From: Streptococcus cristatus
GTDB lineage: Bacteria; Bacillota; Bacilli; Lactobacillales; Streptococcaceae
Reading direction: 5' to 3'
Assembly (NCBI RefSeq): GCF_008369405.1
Contig: NZ_VSJJ01000006.1
Coordinates: forward strand, 62,001-126,000
DNA length: 64,000 nt
Both the position numbers and the translations under genes were made by a program. Below the pieces are notes generated by a model that worked only from the letters and a program-made list of their open reading frames with translations, made no database searches and was not told where the DNA came from. This document shows positions 38,989-47,713 of the stretch, piece after piece (within the stretch, counting starts at the first letter, position 1; each line of letters opens with the position of its first letter).

Positions 38989-40165
38989 GTGTTTCTTGGT
39001 GGAAGATGTTTTGCCAGACTTCGTGGCGGCGCCAGAGGCTAGTATGGATGACATCTCCGATTTGATAGCGAATCAGCTTGGTTTTTTGGCTGACGGATGT
39101 AATTTCTAAATTTTTGATAGGAGAAGTTTGGGCTCTCTCTAGTTGAAATTCCTCTTTGTTCAGCTGGTGACCATCTTGGGAAATGTAGACAAAATCGGAA
39201 GATAAGAGTGCATCCAATTGACTGCCTTGGTCGACTAATTGCTCGCGCATCAGGAGTTTTTGATAGACATTATCCAGAATCTCATCTTCAGGAATAGGTG
39301 CTGGCTCAATATGAATATCAATGTCGAAGACGCCAAAGTCTTCCTTGAGCATATCCTCTACCTGGTCAGCGATTTCGTGGCTTTCAAAGACAGAGAGGTC
39401 AGGGTTCATTTCCAGTATAATATCCAGATAGATATTACTACCATAGGTTCGACCACGCTGGGACTTGACGCGTGTGATTTTAGAGATTTCCAGAATAGCA
39501 CGCTTGTAATCGTCTAAAAGGTCCTGATCAAAGCCATCTGACAGGCTGAAGGAGGATTCCATAAAAATATCATAGGCTGTTTTCAGAATGAAAAAAGTAA
39601 TAATAATGGCTGCTAGCTTATCAACGATAGGAAACTTCAGGGAGCTGGCAATAATAGCAACCGATGTGCCCAGAGAAGTGATGGCATCCGAGAGATTGTC
39701 CTTGGCAGCCGCATCCAGAGCTTTGGATTTTACCCTTTTGGCTAGGTTTTTATTGTAAAGATAAACACCAAACATGATGATGGCCGATACAATTCCAACA
39801 ACAGCACCCACAGGATCAATCAAGGTTTCTTCCTTGTTAATGATTTTTTGAGCCGTATCAATAAGGACATTGAAACCGACAAAAAACATGATGAAAGAAG
39901 TAATCAGGCTGGCCAGATCTTCAATCTTCCAATGGCCGAAGCGGTGGTCCTTATCCGCTGGTTTTCTTGCCATACGCAGGCCGATTAAGACTGCTATATT
40001 GGCAACGATATCGGAGACGTTGTTGAAACCATCCGCCGTCAAACTGGAGGATGTCAGTGCCGCACCTGCAATGATTTTTGTAACGGATAGGCCAATGTAG
40101 GTGGCAATGGCTAGGAGGGCACCTCGTTCGGCAAGTTTGAGATTGTCACTTGGATGATTGTTCAT
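38975..40165 (-). CDS. CDF-family cation efflux transporter with C-terminal extension
   Basis: 396 residues, longer than the usual ~300. Six membrane helices with the CDF metal-site motifs TADGFNNVSDIVAN (helix 2) and DAAKDNLSDAITSLG (helix 5) are followed by a cytoplasmic dimerisation domain (DIDIHIEPA). About 95 extra residues follow (from about 300) with no recognised motif. This type exports Mn2+ or Zn2+ in exchange for H+; the DxxxD/NxxxD set fits MntE-like proteins. Ion choice is uncertain. GAAAGGAG ribosome binding site. Confidence 0.88.
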   Translation of the reverse strand: MNNHPSDNLKLAERGALLAIATYIGLSVTKIIAGAALTSSSLTADGFNNVSDIVANIAVLIGLRMARKPADKDHRFGHWKIEDLASLITSFIMFFVGFNVLIDTAQKIINKEETLIDPVGAVVGIVSAIIMFGVYLYNKNLAKRVKSKALDAAAKDNLSDAITSLGTSVAIIASSLKFPIVDKLAAIIITFFILKTAYDIFMESSFSLSDGFDQDLLDDYKRAILEISKITRVKSQRGRTYGSNIYLDIILEMNPDLSVFESHEIADQVEDMLKEDFGVFDIDIHIEPAPIPEDEILDNVYQKLLMREQLVDQGSQLDALLSSDFVYISQDGHQLNKEEFQLERAQTSPIKNLEITSVSQKTKLIRYQIGDVIHTSLWRRHEVWQNIFHQETRKNN

Positions 40166-40258
40166 GGCTGCTCCTTTCTAGACTACTATTATAGCTTTTT
40201 CACACTTGAATTTCAATTGAGGACAGTTGCCTTTTCGATAACAAATTCACTCGAATTT

Positions 40259-40267
40259 TGATATAAT
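40259..40267 (+). promoter_or_regulatory. pcrA promoter (extended -10)
   Basis: TGATATAAT, TATAAT at 40262-40267; weak -35. It is 46 bases before the ATG. Confidence 0.55.
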
Positions 40268-40312
40268 GGAAGCATTGATTTTCAGTTTGATTTTACATTG
40301 AAAGGATAGAAG

Positions 40313-42601
40313 ATGAATCCCTTATTAAACGGTATGAATGACCGTCAGGCCGAAGCGGTCCAGACGACAGAAGGTCCCTTGTTGATTATGGCGGGGGCTG
40401 GTTCGGGAAAGACTCGTGTCTTGACCCACCGCATTGCCTATTTGATTGACGAGAAGATGGTCAATCCATGGAATATCCTAGCCATTACCTTTACCAATAA
40501 GGCAGCGCGGGAGATGAAGGAACGGGCAGCAGCACTCAACCCAGCTACCCAAGATTGCTTAATCGCTACCTTCCACTCCATGTGCGTGCGCATCCTGCGG
40601 CGAGAAGCAGATCATATTGGCTATAACCGTAACTTCACCATCGTTGATCCGGGCGAACAGCGGACTCTGATGAAACGAATTCTTAAAAATCTCAATCTGG
40701 ATCCTAAAAAGTGGAATGAGCGCGCCATTCTGGGTACGATTTCCAATGCTAAGAACGACCTGATTGACGAGGTGGCCTATGCCAATCTAGCTGGTGATAT
40801 GTACACGGAGATTGTGGCTAAGTGCTACACAGCCTATCAAAAAGAACTGCGTCAGTCTGAGGCCATGGATTTTGACGATTTGATTATGCTGACCCTGCGG
40901 CTTTTTGACCAAAATCCTGATGTCCTGACCTACTATCAGCAACGTTACCAGTACATCCATGTAGACGAGTATCAGGATACCAACCATGCTCAGTACCAGC
41001 TGGTCAAACTCTTGGCTTCTCGCTTCAAGAATATCTGCGTAGTCGGAGACGCTGACCAGTCTATCTATGGCTGGCGAGGAGCCGATATGCAGAATATCCT
41101 AGACTTTGAAAAGGATTATCCAGAAGCTAAGGTAGTTCTGCTTGAGGAAAATTATCGCTCGACTAAGACCATTCTTCAGGCGGCTAATGAAGTCATCCGA
41201 AACAACCGCAACCGTCGCCCTAAAAATCTCTGGACTCAAAACGAAGACGGTGAGGAAATTGTCTACTATCGGGCTAATGACGAGCAGGACGAGGCTCTCT
41301 TTGTCGCCCGAACTATTGATCAGCTGGGCCGAGAAGGATACAGTCATAAGGATTTTGCAGTTCTTTACCGAACCAATGCCCAGTCACGGACGGTGGAAGA
41401 AGCCCTACTCAAGGCCAATATTCCTTATACTATGGTGGGCGGCACTAAGTTCTACAGCCGTAAAGAAATCCGTGATGTTATTTCTTACCTCAATCTCATC
41501 GCCAATCCTAGCGACAATATCAGCTATGAGCGCGTGGTCAATGAGCCCAAGCGTGGTGTTGGACCAGGAACGGTGGAGAAAATTCGGAATTTTGCGTCCA
41601 GTCAGGAAATCTCCATGTTAGATGCATCGGCCAATATCATGTTGTCCTCAGTTAAAGGCAAGGCGGCTCAGGCGGTCTATGATTTTGTTAATATGCTTCT
41701 CGATTTGAGGGAGCGCTTGGACGACTTTACAGTGACGGAGCTGGTAGAAGCAGTTTTAGAAAAGACAGGTTATACTGCATCCTTGGCTGCCCAGTCAACC
41801 TTGGAAAGCCAAGCACGGATTGAAAATATTGAAGAATTCCTGTCTGTAACCAAGAACTTTGATGAAAGTCCAGATAATCCTGCTGATGAATCCGGTCTTG
41901 ATAAACTCAGCCGTTTTCTCAATGACTTAGCCTTGATCGCAGATACAGATGACGGAGATACGGAGAGTTCTGAAGTGACTTTGATGACCCTCCACGCGGC
42001 CAAGGGATTGGAATTTCCAGTCGTCTTTCTGGTTGGTATGGAGGAAAATGTCTTTCCTCTGAGCCGGGCTTCTGAAGATGAGGATGAGCTAGAAGAAGAG
42101 CGGCGCCTGGCCTACGTCGGCATCACCCGAGCAGAGAAGATTCTCTATCTGACCAATGCTAATTCCCGTATGCTTTATGGTAAAACCAACTATAATCATC
42201 CTACACGCTTTTTGAGAGAAATCAGCTCAGACTTGCTAGACTATCAGGGACTGGCTCGACCGTCAAATAGCTCCTTTAAGGTTAGTTATACCAATAGTGA
42301 TACCAGTCAATTCGGTCAAGGCATGAGTCTGGCCCAGGCCCTGCAAGAACGGAAGCGTCAGGCGGCACCAAGTTCCATTTCTACAGGCAGTCTCCCTTTT
42401 GGAAAGAGCGGTCAAAACCAGTCATCTAAGCCAGAAGTTGCTTGGGCTATCGGAGATATCGCCCACCATAAGAAATGGGGCGATGGGACAGTTCTGGCAG
42501 TATCTGGCAGCGGAAATAGTCAAGAGCTCAAGATTAATTTCCCAGAAGTCGGTTTGAAGAAAGTGCTGGCCAGCATAGCACCGATTGAGAAAAAATCATG
42601 A
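40313..42601 (+). CDS. pcrA: ATP-dependent DNA helicase PcrA
   Basis: 762 residues. UvrD/PcrA motifs in order: LNDRQAEAV-type Q motif (NDRQAEAVQ), Walker [66 protein letters not shown] and YVGITRAE. The C-terminal tail ends in a Tudor-like segment (GDIAHHKKWGDGTV), which contacts RNA polymerase in this family. It is an essential 3'-5' helicase for repair and transcription-replication conflicts. It overlaps the NUDIX gene by ATGA. Confidence 0.97.
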   Translation: MNPLLNGMNDRQAEAVQTTEGPLLIMAGAGSGKTRVLTHRIAYLIDEKMVNPWNILAITFTNKAAREMKERAAALNPATQDCLIATFHSMCVRILRREADHIGYNRNFTIVDPGEQRTLMKRILKNLNLDPKKWNERAILGTISNAKNDLIDEVAYANLAGDMYTEIVAKCYTAYQKELRQSEAMDFDDLIMLTLRLFDQNPDVLTYYQQRYQYIHVDEYQDTNHAQYQLVKLLASRFKNICVVGDADQSIYGWRGADMQNILDFEKDYPEAKVVLLEENYRSTKTILQAANEVIRNNRNRRPKNLWTQNEDGEEIVYYRANDEQDEALFVARTIDQLGREGYSHKDFAVLYRTNAQSRTVEEALLKANIPYTMVGGTKFYSRKEIRDVISYLNLIANPSDNISYERVVNEPKRGVGPGTVEKIRNFASSQEISMLDASANIMLSSVKGKAAQAVYDFVNMLLDLRERLDDFTVTELVEAVLEKTGYTASLAAQSTLESQARIENIEEFLSVTKNFDESPDNPADESGLDKLSRFLNDLALIADTDDGDTESSEVTLMTLHAAKGLEFPVVFLVGMEENVFPLSRASEDEDELEEERRLAYVGITRAEKILYLTNANSRMLYGKTNYNHPTRFLREISSDLLDYQGLARPSNSSFKVSYTNSDTSQFGQGMSLAQALQERKRQAAPSSISTGSLPFGKSGQNQSSKPEVAWAIGDIAHHKKWGDGTVLAVSGSGNSQELKINFPEVGLKKVLASIAPIEKKS

Positions 42602-42996
42602 TGAGGCAGTCGATTGAAGCCTGGATCTACCATCCAGAGGATCGAGAAATCTTGCTATTGAAAGTGGAAGCTGAGAAAGTTTCCTTTTGGCAACCCATTA
42701 CTGGTGGGATTGAGAGTGGCGAGAGTCCAGAAGAGGCCTGCCTTCGTGAAATAAAAGAGGAGACTGGCTTGGTCTTAGCTTGTTCAAACCTGACGGGTCT
42801 TGGAGATTTTACGGTAAAGATTGATGAAAATTTGTCCATTCACAAAAATCTCTTTCTAGTTCTGACAGAACAGAAGGAAATCCAGATTTCTGATGAGCAT
42901 GTAGGAGCTCAGTGGGTAGCTTTAGAAAAAGTTTCGTCGCAGTTGTACTGGCCCAGCAATCAAGCGACTTTTGAGATTATAACTGAGAAGCTATAA
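42598..42996 (+). CDS. NUDIX hydrolase
   Basis: 132 residues from the ATG overlapping the pcrA stop (a second ATG follows at once at 42601). The Nudix box GGIESGESPEEACLREIKEETGL (about 42-64, given by name) has the full GX5EX7REUXEEXGU pattern. The family hydrolyses nucleoside diphosphate-linked compounds; the exact substrate cannot be read. Coupling to pcrA suggests nucleotide clean-up, which is inference. Confidence 0.88.
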   Translation: MMRQSIEAWIYHPEDREILLLKVEAEKVSFWQPITGGIESGESPEEACLREIKEETGLVLACSNLTGLGDFTVKIDENLSIHKNLFLVLTEQKEIQISDEHVGAQWVALEKVSSQLYWPSNQATFEIITEKL

Positions 42997-43094
42997 GATA
43001 TAGCTTCTCTTTATTTCTTTTGATAAAGAAATTCTATTGGTCAAGCAGGGCGTTTAATGGTAGACTTATCACATAACTATAGTGAGGTGACCTT

Positions 43095-44375
43095 ATGACA
43101 CGTGAATTTAAATTTGAAACCCTGCAGCTTCATGCTGGACAGACAGTTGACCCGACAACTAAGTCGCGGGCTCTGCCTATTTACCAGACAACTTCCTATG
43201 TGTTTGACGATACTCAGGAGGGAGAAGATCTCTTTGCCCTACGCAAGCCTGGCAATATCTACACTCGGATTACCAATCCGACCCTGTCAGCTTTTGAGGA
43301 TCGGATTGCGGCTTTGGAGGGTGGAGTCGGAGCACTAGCAACAGCTTCTGGTATGGCAGCTGTTACCTACACCATTCTAGCTTTGGCCCATGCTGGCGAC
43401 CATGTAGTAGCAGCTTCCACCATCTACGGTGGTACCTTTAATCTGCTCAAAGAAACCCTGCCTCGCTATGGCATTACCACGACTTTTGTGGATATTGAAA
43501 ATCTGGCTGAAGTAGAAGCAGCCATTCAGGACAATACCAAGTTGGTTCTGATTGAAAGTTTGGGCAATCCGCTGATTAATATTCCTGACTTTGATGCTTT
43601 AGCAGAGCTGGTTCATGCTCATAAAATTCCGTTGATTTCCGACAATACCTTTGCCACTCCTTATCTGATCAATGTCTTTTCTCATGGAGTGGACATCGCA
43701 GTACATTCTGCGACCAAGTTTATCGGCGGTCACGGAACCAGCATCGGAGGTGTGATTGTGGACAGTGGTCAATTTGACTGGGAAGCTTCTGGCAAGTTTC
43801 CGCAGTTCGTTGACCCAGACCCGAGCTATCATGATATCAGTTATACGCGCGATGTTGGTGCAGCAGCCTTTGTCACTGCAGTCCGGACCCAGCTCTTGCG
43901 CGATACGGGCGCAGCCATGTCCCCCTTCAATGCCTTTCTCTTCCTGCAGGGGTTGGAAACTCTCTCTTTGCGCGTAGAGCGCCATGTGTCCAACGCAGAG
44001 AAGATTGTAGAATTTTTAGCGGGGCATCCTAAGGTCGAGCAGGTCAATTATCCCAAACTTGCTGACAGTCCTTATCATGCTTTGGCAGAAAAATATTTCC
44101 CTAAAGGCGTGGGCTCAATTTTCACCTTCAATGTCAATGGCGGGGAGAAAGAAGCTCGTAAGGTTATTGACAGCCTGGAGATTTTTTCTGACTTAGCTAA
44201 TGTAGCAGATGCTAAGTCCTTGGTCGTTCATCCAGCTACGACGACTCATGGTCAGATGTCGCCAGAAGATCAGCTGGCAGCAGGCATTACACCAAATCAA
44301 ATACGTCTCTCTATCGGCCTGGAAAATGTGGATGACTTGATAGAGGATTTGAGAATCGCCTTGAAATCTATCTAA
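43095..44375 (+). CDS. O-acetylhomoserine (O-acetylserine) sulfhydrylase, PLP-dependent
   Basis: 426 residues, Cys/Met metabolism family. LQLHAGQTVDPTTKSRALPIYQTTSY is the typical start (about 8-33, named only). The PLP lysine is in HSATKFIGGHGTS (about 211), and the end VHPATTTHGQMSPEDQLAAGI fits MetY/Cgs. Long-form MetY (about 425-430) makes homocysteine from O-acetylhomoserine and sulfide. Single gene with GAGGTGA ribosome binding site and terminator. A half-site AACTATAG before the start is too little to call a methionine regulator box. Confidence 0.9.
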   Translation: MTREFKFETLQLHAGQTVDPTTKSRALPIYQTTSYVFDDTQEGEDLFALRKPGNIYTRITNPTLSAFEDRIAALEGGVGALATASGMAAVTYTILALAHAGDHVVAASTIYGGTFNLLKETLPRYGITTTFVDIENLAEVEAAIQDNTKLVLIESLGNPLINIPDFDALAELVHAHKIPLISDNTFATPYLINVFSHGVDIAVHSATKFIGGHGTSIGGVIVDSGQFDWEASGKFPQFVDPDPSYHDISYTRDVGAAAFVTAVRTQLLRDTGAAMSPFNAFLFLQGLETLSLRVERHVSNAEKIVEFLAGHPKVEQVNYPKLADSPYHALAEKYFPKGVGSIFTFNVNGGEKEARKVIDSLEIFSDLANVADAKSLVVHPATTTHGQMSPEDQLAAGITPNQIRLSIGLENVDDLIEDLRIALKSI

Positions 44376-44407
44376 TTTTCAAGACCTCTAGACAGAGTAA
44401 ATAAGAA

Positions 44408-44436
44408 TAAAACTAGGTTTTCGCCTAGTTTTTTGT
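44408..44436 (+). terminator. Sulfhydrylase gene terminator
   Basis: AAAACTAGG - TTTTCG - CCTAGTTTTTTG. Confidence 0.85.
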
Positions 44437-44473
44437 TATAATGAGAGATATTAAAAAATAGCAGGTAATCAAA

Positions 44474-45400
44474 ATGACAATTTCAGTGATTGTTCCGTGC
44501 TTCAATGAAGAAGAGTCTATTCCTCTGTTTCATGAAGCCATGGAAGCGGTGAAATATCAAATCCGTGACCAGTTTGAATATATTTTTGTCAATGACGGAT
44601 CAACGGACCGGACCTTGGCTGTTTTGCGTGAGCTCAGCAGTCGCTGTCCTGACGTGCACTATCTGTCCTTTTCTCGTAATTTCGGAAAAGAAGCTGCCCT
44701 CTATGCTGGTTTGCAAGAGGCGAGCGGGGAATTTGTGACGGTCATGGATGTGGATTTGCAGGATCCGCCCGAGCTCCTGATTGAGATGAAGACCATGCTG
44801 GACTCGAATCCTGAGCTGGACTGTGTAGGAACTCGTCGTACTACTCGCGAGGGAGAGCCTCCAATCCGAAGCTTTTTTGCTAATTTGTTCTACAAGCTGA
44901 TTAACAAGATTAGCCAAGTAGAAATGGTAGATGGTGCGCGCGACTTCCGACTGATGCGCCGTCAGATGGTAGAAGCCATTCTGGAGGTTTCAGAGTACAA
45001 TCGCTTTTCTAAGGGGATTTTTGCCTGGGTGGGATTCAATATCGAATACTTGGAATACAAAAATGTTGAACGAGTGGCTGGCAAGACTTCATGGAATTTC
45101 TGGTCTCTTTTCAACTATTCTTTGGAAGGTATTGTCAATTTCTCTGATGCGCCTCTCAACATTGCCTTTTTTGGGGGTATTCTGTCTTGGATTTTAGCTT
45201 TTATCCTGATGGCGGTGATTATTATTCGTACCTTGGTTTTTGGTGATCCGACATCTGGCTGGCCGTCCCTTATGACCGTCATTCTCCTTATCGGAGGCTT
45301 CCAGCTGCTGACCATCGGTATCCTGGGCAAATACATCGGCAAAATCTTTATGGAAACCAAGCATCGCCCAATCTATGTGATTAAAGAGAAGAGTAAGTGA
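44474..45400 (+). CDS. GT2 polyprenyl-phosphate glycosyltransferase, GtrB/GacI/SccN-like
   Basis: 308 residues. The GT-A domain has VPCFNEEESI, NDGSTDRT, DVDLQDPPE and RDFRLMRRQMV. Two C-terminal membrane helices (about 228-254 and 265-287) follow. These enzymes load glucose or GlcNAc onto undecaprenyl phosphate at the inner face; the sugar is then flipped and used to decorate rhamnan or teichoic acid outside. The multi-spanning protein encoded next is a likely partner transferase. The sugar is not determined. Confidence 0.88.
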   Translation: MTISVIVPCFNEEESIPLFHEAMEAVKYQIRDQFEYIFVNDGSTDRTLAVLRELSSRCPDVHYLSFSRNFGKEAALYAGLQEASGEFVTVMDVDLQDPPELLIEMKTMLDSNPELDCVGTRRTTREGEPPIRSFFANLFYKLINKISQVEMVDGARDFRLMRRQMVEAILEVSEYNRFSKGIFAWVGFNIEYLEYKNVERVAGKTSWNFWSLFNYSLEGIVNFSDAPLNIAFFGGILSWILAFILMAVIIIRTLVFGDPTSGWPSLMTVILLIGGFQLLTIGILGKYIGKIFMETKHRPIYVIKEKSK

Positions 45401-45455
45401 GTCTTTGAGAGAGTTTTTAGGGCTTAAATGACTCTTATTTAGCTGAGGAGAGATT

Positions 45456-46664
45456 GTGGAAAATAAAAAAATTAATATTGTCTTGTGCTTAACTTCGTTT
45501 ATTTATGCGATACAGTTTTACATCAATAATAAAATCACCCCAGTAGGAGACCAAACAGCATTTTTAGAATATGCTAAGGAATTTCATTACAATTATTTAT
45601 TCTTTGGGATTGATCGTTATTTCACTTGGAGCAGTAGGCTGCTCATTGAGTCAGCCACCTTATTATTTTCCGTTCACGCAAAGCTGTTTATAGCAGCAGC
45701 CTTTCTGGCAACGTTGCTTTTGATTTATGCTTTAAGGAAGCTTACCCCTTCCTTGCCCTGGCTACCAGCTTTACTAATTTTTATATTCCTTCCAGCAACG
45801 GAATTTTTAAGTGCGGGTTCTATTCCGACCTATGTCAATTACATTTTCCCTGCTTCCTTGTTGCTTTTCGCACTTTTTTTCAGAGAATCTAAAAATATTT
45901 GGATTAATATGGCTAGCCTTTTGTGCTTTTTAGTTGCTATCATGCAAGAACAATTAGCTGTCTACGCTTTTTTGTGGCTTCTGTTTGAAATTGTCCTTGC
46001 GAAGAAAGAGAAAAAACATTTAATGGGTAATCTATGCTATTTGGCACTGAGCGCTTTAGGAATATTATCAGCTAAGCTATCCCCGGGGAATGCTCTGCGT
46101 TTGGAAAAGAATATTGTCAGTTGGTTCCCTAACTTTCCGAACTTGAATATCTTCCAAAAGCTTGGGCTTGGCTTTCTGGAGACGGGTGATAATCTGCTTT
46201 CCACTGCCTTTCCTTTTGTGATGTTCTTCTTGCTTGTGCTCTTTGTCTATGCTCTTCATAAGAAAAATGTAACAGCCATAGCTCTGAGCGGTTTTGTTAT
46301 GTTCAATACTTTTTCGCAAAAAATGGGCTGGAATACTATTTTTGGTACCTTAACAGGTATCAGTAAAGCAGCCAGAGAATCAGGGACATTTTCTTTTAAT
46401 ATCACGTATATGAGCGCAGTAGCCTTTTATGGCTTGCTGCTATTAATGATTCTTTACGCTTTGTGGCTTGTAGTTTCTGACTGTAAAGAAAAAATATGGC
46501 TGACCTATTTATTTGTAATTGGCTTTATTGGCCGCATGGTCATTTCATTATCTCCGACTCTCTACGCTTCAAGCACTCGAACCTTTTTGCCTCTGATGAT
46601 AAGTCTATTCATTATTACTTGCAGATTGTTGTATTACTTATATACGGAGTATCAAAAGGAATAA
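45456..46664 (+). CDS. Polytopic membrane protein, probable GT-C type side-chain transferase
   Basis: 402 residues from GTG 45456, behind GAGGAGAG. About ten to eleven membrane segments. An extracellular N-terminal loop (residues about 27-60, with GDQTAFLEYAKEF) resembles the acidic first loop of GT-C enzymes, and DUF6056-like proteins look similar. It follows the GtrB-like gene, so transfer of a lipid-linked sugar onto the cell-wall polysaccharide is a reasonable guess. No catalytic residue could be assigned with confidence. Confidence 0.6.
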   Translation: MENKKINIVLCLTSFIYAIQFYINNKITPVGDQTAFLEYAKEFHYNYLFFGIDRYFTWSSRLLIESATLLFSVHAKLFIAAAFLATLLLIYALRKLTPSLPWLPALLIFIFLPATEFLSAGSIPTYVNYIFPASLLLFALFFRESKNIWINMASLLCFLVAIMQEQLAVYAFLWLLFEIVLAKKEKKHLMGNLCYLALSALGILSAKLSPGNALRLEKNIVSWFPNFPNLNIFQKLGLGFLETGDNLLSTAFPFVMFFLLVLFVYALHKKNVTAIALSGFVMFNTFSQKMGWNTIFGTLTGISKAARESGTFSFNITYMSAVAFYGLLLLMILYALWLVVSDCKEKIWLTYLFVIGFIGRMVISLSPTLYASSTRTFLPLMISLFIITCRLLYYLYTEYQKE

Positions 46665-46740
46665 GAAACTATTCTTTTGTGCTCCTACTGGATAGATTTT
46701 CCGATAATGATTCGATTGAGCAGATTTTTTCTGCTTTTTT

Positions 46741-46749
46741 TGATATAAT
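46741..46749 (+). promoter_or_regulatory. rmlD promoter (extended -10)
   Basis: TGATATAAT, TATAAT 46744-46749; weak -35. It is 38 bases before the rmlD ATG. Confidence 0.5.
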
Positions 46750-46787
46750 AAAATCATCGAATTTTTATGATCTGAAAGGACAAACAA

Positions 46788-47642
46788 ATGATTTTAATCA
46801 CAGGTGCGAATGGACAGCTGGGAACAGAGCTCCGCTATCTTTTGGATGAGCGCAATGAAGAGTATGTGGCTGTTGATGTAGCTGAAATGGATATTACCAA
46901 TGCCCAAATGGTGGACAAGGTCTTTGCGGAAGTCAAGCCAAGCTTGGTCTATCACTGCGCAGCCTATACTGCAGTTGATGCAGCTGAAGATGAAGGTAAA
47001 GAGCTGGACTATGCCATCAACGTGACCGGTACCGAAAATGTGGCAAAAGCAGCAGAAGCACATGGGGCGACCATGGTCTACATCTCAACAGACTATGTTT
47101 TTGACGGACAAAAGCCTGTCGGCGAGGAATGGGAAGTAGACGATCGACCAGATCCACAGACCGAGTATGGTCGTACCAAGCGCATGGGTGAGGAGCTGGT
47201 TGAGAAATATTCCAGCCGTTTCTATATTATCCGTACTGCTTGGGTCTTTGGTAACTACGGTAAAAACTTTGTCTTTACCATGCAAAATCTTGCTAAGACG
47301 CACAAAACTCTGACCGTAGTTAATGACCAGCATGGCCGTCCGACTTGGACTCGTACGCTGGCTGAATTTATGACCTATCTGGCTGAAAATCAAAAGGAAT
47401 TTGGTTATTACCATTTGTCTAATGATGCGGCTGAGGACACCACTTGGTATGACTTTGCAGTGGAAATTCTCAAAGATACAGATGTGGAAGTCCAGCCTGT
47501 TGATTCCAGCAAATTCCCGGCTAAGGCTAAGCGACCTTTCAACTCCACTATGAGCCTGGCCAAGGCTAAGGCTACAGGCTTTGTCATTCCGACTTGGCAA
47601 GATGCTTTGAAAGAGTTTTACAAGCAGGAAGTAAGGAAATAA
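46788..47642 (+). CDS. rmlD: dTDP-4-dehydrorhamnose reductase
   Basis: 284 residues, complete. The NAD(P) loop is GANGQLG (about 6-12), then HCAAYTAVD, STDYVFDG and the catalytic YGRTKRMGE. It is the last step of dTDP-L-rhamnose synthesis, the donor for the rhamnan backbone made by the rgp genes at the end of the window (gacA in S. pyogenes). It has its own promoter and terminator, so it is separated in transcription from the variable genes behind it. Confidence 0.96.
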   Translation: MILITGANGQLGTELRYLLDERNEEYVAVDVAEMDITNAQMVDKVFAEVKPSLVYHCAAYTAVDAAEDEGKELDYAINVTGTENVAKAAEAHGATMVYISTDYVFDGQKPVGEEWEVDDRPDPQTEYGRTKRMGEELVEKYSSRFYIIRTAWVFGNYGKNFVFTMQNLAKTHKTLTVVNDQHGRPTWTRTLAEFMTYLAENQKEFGYYHLSNDAAEDTTWYDFAVEILKDTDVEVQPVDSSKFPAKAKRPFNSTMSLAKAKATGFVIPTWQDALKEFYKQEVRK

Positions 47643-47647
47643 ACATC

Positions 47648-47673
47648 GAGCAACCTTGTGGTTGCTTTTTTTA
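47648..47673 (+). terminator. rmlD terminator
   Basis: GAGCAACC - TTGT - GGTTGCTTTTTTT. Confidence 0.85.
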
Positions 47674-47684
47674 AGGGGAATTTA

Positions 47685-47693
47685 TGGTATAAT
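47685..47693 (+). promoter_or_regulatory. Promoter of the variable polysaccharide block
   Basis: TGGTATAAT, TATAAT 47688-47693, directly behind the rmlD terminator. Confidence 0.6.
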
Positions 47694-47713
47694 TGGATAA
47701 AGTTTTATTTACA

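Noticed and set aside
43040..43094. Methionine-regulator box before the sulfhydrylase gene
   Set aside because: Only a half-site (AACTATAG) is present; the inverted partner is missing.
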